A stretch of DNA of 64,000 nt from assembly GCA_016185065.1 (NCBI GenBank), contig JACPOL010000008.1, positions 310,001-374,000 of the forward strand. Reading direction: 5' to 3'. The notes below the pieces were generated by a model that saw only the letters and a program-made list of their open reading frames with translations, searched no databases and was not told the DNA's origin. This document shows positions 16,204-24,169 of this stretch, piece after piece. Both the position numbers and the translations under genes were made by a program. Origin of the DNA: Chlamydiales bacterium. GTDB lineage: Bacteria > Chlamydiota > Chlamydiia > Chlamydiales > Rhabdochlamydiaceae. The stretch's first letter is position 1, and each line of letters starts with the position of its first letter.

Positions 16204-17300
16204 AAAAAACTCTCATATTTTCTTCCCTATGCCTCCTTTCTCTTACCCAATGCTCTAAGCCGCCAGCACAGGCGCCTCGTCTTGCACCTGTTGCTGTTGT
16301 TCAGCCCACCCAGACTGATGTCGCGCTATATAAAGAGTATGTCGGGCACGTCACTCCATTTGTGACGGTCGAAGTCCGCTCTCAAATTGCCGGCACGATC
16401 ATGGCCAAATATTTCACAGAAGGGCAGCTGGTTAAAAAAGACTCTCCTCTTCTCCTAATCGATGATCGTCCCTACATCGCAGATCTTCACAAAGCAGAGG
16501 GCGCTCTTTCGCGCACCATCGCAAGCTTAAAATTTAACGAGGAGAAGACACACAGATACGCCTCTCTTGTACAAGAGGAGTTTGTCTCCCAGCTCGATTA
16601 CGACCAGTATGTGACAAATGTTTTAGAAGATAAGGGAACCATCAAAGAGAATCTCGCCGACATTGAAATTGCAAAACTCAACATTGGCTACTGCCACATA
16701 AATGCTCCGATGGATGCGATTGCGGGCGTGCTTAATGTCGAAGTGGGTAACTATGTCGACAAGGGAGGCTCGAACCCCCTCATGGTTCTCAATCAAGTAA
16801 CCCCCATCTACGTGGATTTTTATGTCCCAGAGAAGGACCTTCCTCAGATCCAGAAACTCCAGCGCACCGGCCAATTGAAGACTCTTGCCTACTTGAACGA
16901 AGATCTAAACTCCTGTTTCGAAGGAGAGCTCACGTTGATTAACAACCAGGTTGACGAGAGCACAGGCACCATCCTGCTGCGAGCCACCTTTCCAAATGCA
17001 GAGATGGGTCTCTGGCCCGGAGAGTTCGCAAACGTTAGGCTAATTTTAGGAGTAGCAAAGGATGCGATTCTCCTGCCTACTCAATCTATCCAGCTCGGCC
17101 AACAAGGCCACTATGTCTACGTGGTGAAATCCGACCAGACTGTGGAGTTAAGACCAGTAGAGCTCGGTCAACGCGAAGAGGATAACACAATCGTTCTTCA
17201 GGGGCTGCAGCCTCAAGAGACCGTTGTTCTTCAAGGGCAGATCAACCTCTATCCCGGTGCTAAAGTTGCAGTGGTGAGCATTACTCCAGGAGGAAAATAG
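16200..17300 (+). CDS. RND efflux periplasmic adaptor (membrane fusion lipoprotein)
   Basis: 366 residues from the ATG at 16200, which overlaps the TolC-like stop and opens a proper lipoprotein signal (MKKTLIFSSLCLLSLTQC, Cys18). The AcrA/MexA layout is visible: barrel-sandwich block VGHVTPFVTVEVRSQIAGTI, a short helical hairpin (about 95-150), the second lipoyl half with NAPMDAIAGVLNVEVGNYVDKGG, a beta-barrel domain and a membrane-proximal domain near the C-terminus. It links the inner membrane RND pump to the TolC-like channel. A longer frame opening at 16167 lacks a signal peptide. Confidence 0.9.
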   Translation: MKKTLIFSSLCLLSLTQCSKPPAQAPRLAPVAVVQPTQTDVALYKEYVGHVTPFVTVEVRSQIAGTIMAKYFTEGQLVKKDSPLLLIDDRPYIADLHKAEGALSRTIASLKFNEEKTHRYASLVQEEFVSQLDYDQYVTNVLEDKGTIKENLADIEIAKLNIGYCHINAPMDAIAGVLNVEVGNYVDKGGSNPLMVLNQVTPIYVDFYVPEKDLPQIQKLQRTGQLKTLAYLNEDLNSCFEGELTLINNQVDESTGTILLRATFPNAEMGLWPGEFANVRLILGVAKDAILLPTQSIQLGQQGHYVYVVKSDQTVELRPVELGQREEDNTIVLQGLQPQETVVLQGQINLYPGAKVAVVSITPGGK

Positions 17301-17326
17301 GTAACAAAGAGCGCTAGCGAAGCAAA

Positions 17327-17396
17327 GCAAAATCAATTTTCAAATTGCAGGACAGTATTCCTGCACTACGGCCTGCAATTTGAAAATTAATTTTGC
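17327..17396. repeat. Inverted repeat between adaptor and pump genes
   Basis: 25-base arms GCAAAATCAATTTTCAAATT.../...AATTTGAAAATTAATTTTGC with one mismatch and a 20-base loop. It may attenuate or stabilise the operon mRNA, or be a small mobile palindrome. No T tract follows. Confidence 0.75.
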
Positions 17397-17444
17397 AAAG
17401 CTGCAGCAAGCTATTTGCTGCCTATCTTCCTACTGGAGTAATGA

Positions 17445-20400
17445 ATGAACATCTCAGAAACGTTTATTAAAAGACCTGTAATGACAACTCTTGTGATGGT
17501 TGCCATCACATTTTTTGGAATTCTGGCCTACCAGTCGATGCCTGTGAGTGACCTTCCCAGCGTCGACTTCCCCACCATTGAGGTTAATGTCACCTATCCT
17601 GGTGCCGATCCAAAAACGATCACTAATAACGTGATCGTGCCTCTCGAGCAGCAGTTCACGACGCTCCAAGGCATCCAGACGATCTCATCCACAAGCTATT
17701 CGGGCAGCGCGGTTATCGTCCTCTCTTTCCATCTCGACCGCTCGATCGACCTCGCAGCGCCCGATGTGCAAGCTGCGATCAATGCGGCTACTCCTCACCT
17801 TCCCAAAGACCTGCCTTATGCTCCGACCTATACCAAGGTGAATCCGACAGCGACGCCGATCATGATCTTCACCGTTACTTCACCTACAGTTCCTCTCTAC
17901 CATCTCTATGACTATGGATATAGCGTTCTTGCTCAACAGCTCAACATCATCGAAGGTGTTGCCCAAGTACAGACCTACGGCTCTCCTTACGCAGTGCGTC
18001 TCCGTGTCGATCCTCAGAAACTCGCAGCGCGAGGAATCGATATCAACTCGTTAAGCGATACTATTCGTACAGCAAACGTCTACCTTCCTACAGGAACGCT
18101 CTTCGGCCAGAACGACGAGTTCACAATTTCAGCCAATGGCCAGATGTATGAGGCAGAAGAGTACAACAACATCATCATCAAAAACGATAATGGCTCCTTC
18201 GTCCGGTTTAGCGACATCGGCTACGCGCTCGACAGTCTCCAAAATGATAAGTACACCTTTCGCTTCTTAACCTCGGAAGTCAACCAGGATATGGTAGCGC
18301 TCGGGATTCAGAAGCAGGCTGGCGCAAACACCCTCGATGTAATCAAGCGGATTAAAGCTGCTCTTCCAGTGCTGGAAAAACAGCTGCCCGCATCGGTCTC
18401 TCTTTATAATATGTATGACCAGTCAGATTATATCATCGAAGCCGTGGACGATGTGAAGTGGACGCTACTCATCGCCCTCTGCCTTGTCGTTGCGGTTATC
18501 TTCATCTACCTCGGAAGAGTGGTGAACACCTTTATCCCCGCCATTACTATCCCGATTACAGTGATCGGAACTTTCATTGTGATGAAACTCATGGGGTTTA
18601 CGATCGACGTTCTTTCACTGCTGGCAATCACCCTTGCGATCGGGTTTCTGGTCGACGATGCCGTCGTCGTTTTAGAGAATATCGTGCGTCACGTTGAACA
18701 GGGAGAGAAGACCTACGACGCCGCATTAAATGGATCTAAAGAGATCAGCTTCACTATTCTCTCAATGACCCTGTCGCTCGCCTCCGTCTTTATTCCCCTT
18801 GTTTTCATGGCAGGCATCGTCGGAAGGATCTTAAATGAATTTGCCGTTACTATCGTGACGGCCATTTTAATCTCCGGGTTCGTCTCCCTCTCTCTAACCC
18901 CACTTCTCTGCAGCCGAATGATTCCTCAACGGAGGGAGAAAGAGAGCCGCATGGAGCGCTTCTCATTAAGATTCAACGAAAAACTCGTTAGCTACTACCG
19001 CCCTACGCTTGAGTGGGCACTTAAACACAAGAAGAGTGTATTGACAGCGGCAGTCTTAAGCGTCATCGGAACCTTCTATCTCATTGCCATTCTACCCAAG
19101 GACTTCCTTCCTGGAGATGATGTCGGCTTTATTCAGGGATTCACAAAAACCACAGATGGAACTTCCCCCTTTCTGACCGGAAAATTTCAGCGTCAGACTG
19201 GAGAGCTCTTCATGAATGATCCCAACGTCGAAGCTGTAGTCAGCATCGGTGCAAATCCGCAGGACAACCAGGGAATCACCTTCATTAAGCTCAAACCATT
19301 TAAGGAGCGCCGCCCCATTCTAGAAGTGACAAAAGAGCTCTACATGAAGCTCGCTCCCATTCCTGGGCTTCAGATGTTCTTAAGGCCTCTACCTCTCATC
19401 AACCTGGATGTGGGAACGAGCACGGCTAAAGGAGATTACCAGTATGTCATTCAGGGGATAAACGCTGACGATGTGTACAAGTATGGCGATATCATGGAGA
19501 AAAAAATACGCGGGCTGAAAGGCTTTACCAGCGTAACTTCAGACCTCGACATGAACCAGCCGCAACTACAGGTTGAAATTCAACGCGACCGCGCCTCGAT
19601 CCTCAACATCTCTGCTTGGCAGATCGAAAATGCGCTTGGCCTCGCTTATGCCGGCACCTACCTCTCCCCAATCAATGAGCCCCAAAACCAGTACTATGCG
19701 ATCATGGAGACCATTCCAAAGTTTTATCGGGCTCCAGACAATCTAAAGCAGATCTGGCTCCGCTCCTCGAAGGGAGATCTCGTCCCCCTCTCAGCTGTCA
19801 TTAAGACAACAGAAGGAGTAGGACCCCTCACAGAGAACCATTTAAATGGTCTCCCCTCTGTGACGATTACCTTTAACCTCGCTGCTGGAGTCTCTCTAAG
19901 CGACGCACTAAAAAATCTAGACAGCGTCGCAAAAGAGACGCTTCCAACGACTCTTGTCGGCATTGCTGCAGGAACTGCGAACGTCTTCACCTCCTCATTT
20001 GCCACCTTAAACTTCCTTCTGCTCATCACGATCTTCGTGATCTATCTCATTCTCGGCATTCTCTATGAGAATTTCCTGCCCCCAATTGCCGTGATGTCAA
20101 CTCTTGCCCCCGCAGCGCTTGGAGGACTTCTCTCTCTTGTAATCTTCAACTACACGCTCTCTCTCTATGCTTTTGTCGGGATCATCATGCTTCTTGGCAT
20201 CGTGATGAAAAACGGAATTATCATGGTGGATTTTGCAAATGAATCTGTAGCCAAAGAGAAGAAGGCCCCGCACGATGCAATTCTACATGCGTGTCTCGTC
20301 CGCTTCCGCCCCATTCTCATGACCACACTGTCGGCAATGATGGGAGCCGTGCCGATTGCAATCGGCTTTGGCGGCATGACAGCACAGAGCAGAAAATCAC

Positions 20401-20525
20401 TTGGGGTTGTCATCGTTGGCGGCCTTATCTTCTCTCAGATCCTTACCCTCTACCTCACTCCCGTCATCTACGTCTACCTCGAACTCCTCAAAGAGAAACT
20501 CAAAAAGAAAGAAGCAAAGGGATAA
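17445..20525 (+). CDS. RND-family multidrug efflux pump, HAE-1 (AcrB/MdtB) type
   Basis: 1026 residues, the standard length. It starts MNISETFIKRPVMTTLVMVAI as many HAE-1 pumps do. Two repeats of one plus five membrane helices with large periplasmic loops are evident. The proton-relay double Asp occurs in TM4 (GFLVDDAVVVLEN, about 402-414), and a second-half GIVMKNGIIMVDFA carries the TM10 Lys region. The start ATG at 17445 is preceded by GGAG. It takes up drugs or lipophilic compounds from periplasm or membrane using the proton gradient. RND pumps are missing from Chlamydiaceae, which fits an environmental relative. Confidence 0.93.
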   Translation: MNISETFIKRPVMTTLVMVAITFFGILAYQSMPVSDLPSVDFPTIEVNVTYPGADPKTITNNVIVPLEQQFTTLQGIQTISSTSYSGSAVIVLSFHLDRSIDLAAPDVQAAINAATPHLPKDLPYAPTYTKVNPTATPIMIFTVTSPTVPLYHLYDYGYSVLAQQLNIIEGVAQVQTYGSPYAVRLRVDPQKLAARGIDINSLSDTIRTANVYLPTGTLFGQNDEFTISANGQMYEAEEYNNIIIKNDNGSFVRFSDIGYALDSLQNDKYTFRFLTSEVNQDMVALGIQKQAGANTLDVIKRIKAALPVLEKQLPASVSLYNMYDQSDYIIEAVDDVKWTLLIALCLVVAVIFIYLGRVVNTFIPAITIPITVIGTFIVMKLMGFTIDVLSLLAITLAIGFLVDDAVVVLENIVRHVEQGEKTYDAALNGSKEISFTILSMTLSLASVFIPLVFMAGIVGRILNEFAVTIVTAILISGFVSLSLTPLLCSRMIPQRREKESRMERFSLRFNEKLVSYYRPTLEWALKHKKSVLTAAVLSVIGTFYLIAILPKDFLPGDDVGFIQGFTKTTDGTSPFLTGKFQRQTGELFMNDPNVEAVVSIGANPQDNQGITFIKLKPFKERRPILEVTKELYMKLAPIPGLQMFLRPLPLINLDVGTSTAKGDYQYVIQGINADDVYKYGDIMEKKIRGLKGFTSVTSDLDMNQPQLQVEIQRDRASILNISAWQIENALGLAYAGTYLSPINEPQNQYYAIMETIPKFYRAPDNLKQIWLRSSKGDLVPLSAVIKTTEGVGPLTENHLNGLPSVTITFNLAAGVSLSDALKNLDSVAKETLPTTLVGIAAGTANVFTSSFATLNFLLLITIFVIYLILGILYENFLPPIAVMSTLAPAALGGLLSLVIFNYTLSLYAFVGIIMLLGIVMKNGIIMVDFANESVAKEKKAPHDAILHACLVRFRPILMTTLSAMMGAVPIAIGFGGMTAQSRKSLGVVIVGGLIFSQILTLYLTPVIYVYLELLKEKLKKKEAKG

Positions 20526-20544
20526 GGAAAAAGAAAAGAATGGG

Positions 20545-20672
20545 AGAAGATCGGGCGCGGGCACGCACACGGGCACGTTCACGAAAATTCGGAGTGTTTT
20601 CTATAGATCTACCCATCCTTTTTTTCTTTCTTTCGTGAACGTGTGCGTGCCCGTGCCGGTGCCCGATCTTCT
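20545..20672. repeat. GC-rich palindrome (GCGTGCCCGTGCC family)
   Basis: The left arm at 20545-20586 and right arm at 20631-20672 are largely complementary, running AGAAGATCGGGC...GTTCACGAAA and back. A relative with three arms lies at 46377-46559. It separates the pump gene from the convergent recombinase. Confidence 0.8.
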
Positions 20673-20684
20673 TCCCCTCTCCTC

Positions 20685-21557
20685 TTACGGGCGGGGGTGG
20701 AAGGATTCGAAGGCGTTTTTCAGATGCTTCTGGCTGATGTGGGTGTAGCGATCGGTTGTGGCGATGCTTGCATGCCCGAGCATCTCTTGGATGACGCGCA
20801 GATCAGCTCCGTTTTCAAGCAGATGCGTTGCAAACGAGTGGCGAAGGGTGTGTGGCGAAATCTCCTTAAGAATTTGTGCAGCCTTTGCGTGGAACTTTAC
20901 CCTCTTCCACACCTCTATCCTATCGATCCGCTTTCCTTTTGGCGTGACAAATACCGCACTCTCATCTTCTGCAGCTTTGCGAAAGTTGATCAAGTAGTGG
21001 TCGACCGCATCCACTGCCACCTTGGCAATCGGCACAATCCGCTCCTTCCCCCCTTTTCCTTTTACGCGGATTGAAAGATCATCCAGATCCTGGATGTTGA
21101 GCCCGCACACCTCTGAAACGCGCAGACCCGAGGCATAGAGAACCTCTAGTATCGCCTTATCGCGCGCTCCTTGCATGGTAGTGACATCCGGAGTTTCAAG
21201 AAGCCTTCTCATCTCTTCGATGGAGAGCACCTCTGGAATCAGCTGCCACATTTTTGGGCTATCGAGATAGCTCGTCGCGTCGTGCGCAATTTTGCGCTCG
21301 CGCTTTAGAAAGCGAAAAAAGACCTTCACCGCAACGAGCATTCTGCAGATCGTGCTGCTGGCATACTGCTTATCTTTAAGATAAGCGAGAAATGCGATGA
21401 TCGTCTCTTCTGTAACAAGCGAGATCTCTTCAATCTTCCGTTTTTCAAGAACGGAAAAGAAGTGCTCAAGGTCCTGTTCGTAAGCGATGAGCGTGTTTCT
21501 TGCGAGCCCCTTTTCTGAAGCGAGATAAGAGAGAAAATCTGAAACCAGATCTTTCAT
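20685..21557 (-). CDS. Tyrosine recombinase XerD/XerC-like
   Basis: 290 residues from the ATG at 21555-21557; an in-frame GTG 51 bases upstream is less likely. The N-terminal SAM-like core-binding domain (about 1-85) precedes the catalytic domain, with Arg in ASGLRVSEVCGL, Lys in VKGKGGKERIVP, HTLRHSFATHLL, GH in EMLGHASI and the nucleophile Tyr in TTDRYTHI. All catalytic residues are intact. It probably resolves chromosome dimers at dif with its partner. XerC and XerD cannot be separated with certainty by eye, although LENGADLRVIQEMLGHASI is XerD-like. Divergent from the porin gene. Confidence 0.88.
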   Translation of the reverse strand: MKDLVSDFLSYLASEKGLARNTLIAYEQDLEHFFSVLEKRKIEEISLVTEETIIAFLAYLKDKQYASSTICRMLVAVKVFFRFLKRERKIAHDATSYLDSPKMWQLIPEVLSIEEMRRLLETPDVTTMQGARDKAILEVLYASGLRVSEVCGLNIQDLDDLSIRVKGKGGKERIVPIAKVAVDAVDHYLINFRKAAEDESAVFVTPKGKRIDRIEVWKRVKFHAKAAQILKEISPHTLRHSFATHLLENGADLRVIQEMLGHASIATTDRYTHISQKHLKNAFESFHPRP

Positions 21558-21612
21558 AAAAATTTTAGTTGAGTTATAACCAGCGCTTAAACTTCTAAAG
21601 GAGTGCACTCAA

Positions 21613-22647
21613 ATGAAGCATACCCGTTTTCTTCTTGCATCTGCAACTCTATTGACATCTGCGCTATATGCTGATGCTACACACGAAGAAGCTGTGAATA
21701 AAGAGATCGGCCTCTTCTTTAACGCGGATTTTCTCTATTGGGAGATGCATGAAGAGGGGCTCGAGTTCGCAGTTTCGGGTGTAAAGGGATCCTCTAACCC
21801 CAGCCCCAATTCCGTAAAAAAAGGAAAAGCTTATAAGCCGAGCTTCAAGTGGGACCCCGGATTTCGCGTGGGAGCAGGATACATCGTTCCAGAACGAACA
21901 TGGGACCTCTGGCTGAACTGGACACGCTTTAGAACTGAAGGAAAAAAATCTGCCTCTCACTCTGGAGATCCTGCCCTTAATCCCATCTACTCTGTTTTGG
22001 ATAACCAGGGGTTTGTTTTAGGTGAGGTTCAATCGAGCTCAGCTAAGCTAAAGATGCAGTACAACACCTTAGATTTCGAAGTTGGACGTCGTTATGAGAT
22101 CCTTCCAAAACTTAAACTGCGTCCCCAGATTGGCCTCAGAGGCGCATGGATCAACCAGGACTACGATATCGACTATCTCTATAGCAACGGATCGGGCTCC
22201 ATTGCTCATGATCAAGACATGGACAACGATTTCAGCGGACTCGGACTGCGTGCAGGTTTAGACTCCCAGTGGGCAATCACCCCGCATTTTGGTTTTTTTG
22301 GAAATATTTCAGCGTCAATCGTCGGAGGTAAGTTTCACGTAACAGAAGAGTTTACTGAAACTCTCAATACTATCCTTCCTCCAAGAAGAGGCGTCTATGT
22401 CAATCTACACGACCACTTCTTCGACCTCGCACCAGAGGTCGAAATCATGCTCGGCTTTCACTTAGAGCCAGGCAGCAGCAAAAATCGCTACCGCTTAGAG
22501 ATCGATCTGGGATGGGAGTATATCGTCTGGTTCAACCAGAATCAGCTCTACCTCTTTACATCTAGCGACATGCGCGGAGTAGGAATACGCGAAAGAGGAA
22601 ACCTGAACTTCCAGGGCCTCGTTCTCAGCGCCAAGCTCCACTTCTAG
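21613..22647 (+). CDS. MOMP-like outer membrane porin, Lpg1974 type
   Basis: 344 residues with a signal peptide (MKHTRFLLASATLLTSALYADA). The mature N-terminus reads FFNADFLYWEMHEEGLEFAVSG, the common opening of Lpg1974-type proteins (Legionella major outer membrane protein family), which are expanded in Waddlia, Parachlamydia and relatives. Further beta-strands carry PSFKWDPGFRVGAGY, LKLRPQIGLRGAWI and the C-terminal LSAKLHF with a terminal Phe. It is likely a porin of the disulfide-crosslinked chlamydial outer membrane, although this copy is almost free of Cys. AAAGGAG precedes the ATG. Confidence 0.85.
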   Translation: MKHTRFLLASATLLTSALYADATHEEAVNKEIGLFFNADFLYWEMHEEGLEFAVSGVKGSSNPSPNSVKKGKAYKPSFKWDPGFRVGAGYIVPERTWDLWLNWTRFRTEGKKSASHSGDPALNPIYSVLDNQGFVLGEVQSSSAKLKMQYNTLDFEVGRRYEILPKLKLRPQIGLRGAWINQDYDIDYLYSNGSGSIAHDQDMDNDFSGLGLRAGLDSQWAITPHFGFFGNISASIVGGKFHVTEEFTETLNTILPPRRGVYVNLHDHFFDLAPEVEIMLGFHLEPGSSKNRYRLEIDLGWEYIVWFNQNQLYLFTSSDMRGVGIRERGNLNFQGLVLSAKLHF

Positions 22648-22695
22648 CTTTTAAGGCAAAGAGTAACAGGATAGACAAGATAAGAAAAGATTAGA

Positions 22696-22916
22696 AAACA
22701 GGATTTAGCCGCGGTAGCGGCGACAGGCGCTAGCCCCGCGTGTAGCGAAGCGGAACGTGGGGAATATCGCATCCCTAAATACATAAGAGCCGCGGTAGCG
22801 GTGAAAGAGATTTGTGTCGCCGCTACCGCGGCTTTTTGATAGGGGGGATCTTCTTTCCCCACGTTCCGCTTCGCTACACGCGGGGCTAGCGCCTTACATC
22901 GCTTCCGCGATTAAGA
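22696..22916. repeat. Palindrome cluster related to the transposon repeats
   Basis: 37-base arms at 22726-22762 and 22857-22893 are perfectly complementary (GGCGCTAGCCCCGCGTGTAG...). Between them a second hairpin, AGCCGCGGTAGCGG / CCGCTACCGCGGCT, lies at about 22789-22832. The sequence ends with the same ATCGCTTCCGCGATTAAGAA block seen beside tnpA. It has no transposase of its own and fills the convergent gap after the porin. Confidence 0.88.
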
Positions 22917-22927
22917 AAAGAAAAAAT

Positions 22928-24076
22928 CTAGGTGTAGCGCTGGGTGAGGCAGTAGCCGAGCATGAGGGTCCAGAGAAGGGCAATTCCGGCAGTTGAGAGC
23001 TGCAAGGCGAAGCTTACCTCGAGAAGCGCTGTTGAGATAACTGCAGCTAGGCACACAGCAGTGAGCATGAGCATCAAGAGATGGTCATATCTACCAGGCA
23101 AGCTATTTGCAGAGCACTCTATGAGCTGGTTGATATCGATTGCAAGCCAGCCGAGCGCGCCAAGAGTGTTGAGAAGCGCAGCAGCAACGAGAGCTGAAGG
23201 CGCAGCAGTGACTAGCGGGATAATAGCTGCCGCAACCCCCATCGCACATAAAGCAAGCGAAACTGAAGAGAGCAGAATCCTGCTTGCGTTTTCGGAAAAA
23301 ACACGCGCAGCTACTGCCTGAATATGCTCCGTTGAGGCGCTCTGCACTGCAGTCACAGAATCGCTGCCTATTGCGCGACTGAGCACGCTTATCTTTTTCT
23401 GACGAAGAGCCTCTATCGCATCAGCATCATTGTCGGCATCGATCTGCTCACACAATGTAACCTCAAGCTTCTCTCTTAAAAGAGCAACTACTGACGCACT
23501 TTTTACGGCTTCATTTTTGCCAATGTAACTTGCATTAAGTTCGCGTCTAAGCGAGATCTCTTCTGTGAGATCGATCACCGAACTTGCACCGAGAAGAAGA
23601 CTTGTTACACCAAAAAGCGAACCACCTATCGTGCCGCAGCTACCCGCAATAGATTCCATCGATTTGGAAGCCTTTGCATAGGCCATTATGCTAAAAGCGC
23701 GTGCGGGCACAAAGAAGAGACCTGCAACCGTCTGCACAGCTCCTCTCACGTATTTAAGAGTCGCTAGCACGCTTCCAGTCGCATCGCTGATACGCTGCAT
23801 AAGGATGCTCTCGTGCCATCCCTTGTGGAAGCCCAAGACCCCTCCGACGATGCTAAACGTGGTGGTGATCCCCAGTGTAGAAGTAGCAATGGGGTCATTC
23901 TGCTCATGTATTGCGCTAAGAGTACTCACGGCATTTCTGAAAATACCGGAAGTATCAGATGTGATATCAGCCCAGCCTAAACAGACCTTGCCAAAAGGCG
24001 TCTCCATGCCGTTTCGAACCCCAAGGTCTGAAACTGTACAAAATGAGCAGCTGTTGCTTTCTAATGAAATAGCCAT
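22928..24076 (-). CDS. Multi-helix membrane protein, effector-like (paralogue of next gene)
   Basis: 382 residues, family not recognised. A Ser/Cys-rich N-terminus without signal peptide is followed by a first hydrophobic lobe (about 65-180), a charged helical middle (about 185-265, LREKLEVTLCEQIDADND...) and a second lobe of about four helices (267-375). The second lobe shares PGRYDHLLMLMLTAV with the neighbour's PGKYDTTMLKISTAV, and both have the same lobe-helix-lobe plan, so they are probably paralogues. Paired hydrophobic lobes without a signal peptide resemble chlamydial inclusion membrane (Inc) proteins, but this is inference. It has its own near-consensus promoter and an AT-rich leader without Shine-Dalgarno. 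Confidence 0.7.
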   Translation of the reverse strand: MAISLESNSCSFCTVSDLGVRNGMETPFGKVCLGWADITSDTSGIFRNAVSTLSAIHEQNDPIATSTLGITTTFSIVGGVLGFHKGWHESILMQRISDATGSVLATLKYVRGAVQTVAGLFFVPARAFSIMAYAKASKSMESIAGSCGTIGGSLFGVTSLLLGASSVIDLTEEISLRRELNASYIGKNEAVKSASVVALLREKLEVTLCEQIDADNDADAIEALRQKKISVLSRAIGSDSVTAVQSASTEHIQAVAARVFSENASRILLSSVSLALCAMGVAAAIIPLVTAAPSALVAAALLNTLGALGWLAIDINQLIECSANSLPGRYDHLLMLMLTAVCLAAVISTALLEVSFALQLSTAGIALLWTLMLGYCLTQRYT

Positions 24077-24103
24077 AATATAAACAAAAGTAAATTTGCT
24101 TAT

Positions 24104-24132
24104 ATTATAGACTAATATTAATTATATGGTAA
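24104..24132 (-). promoter_or_regulatory. Promoter of the 382-residue membrane protein
   Basis: On the minus strand: TTACCA, a 17-base spacer and TATAAT (24104-24109), about 28 bases upstream of the ATG. It lies between the two paralogues, so the downstream gene need not depend on the upstream one. Confidence 0.55.
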
Positions 24133-24169
24133 TAAAATTAAAATATTGATAATACTAAATATTTTAATA

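Noticed and set aside
22962..23321. Plus-strand frames inside the 382-residue membrane protein (also 23688-24083).
   Set aside because: They are antisense shadows without ribosome sites or recognisable protein character.
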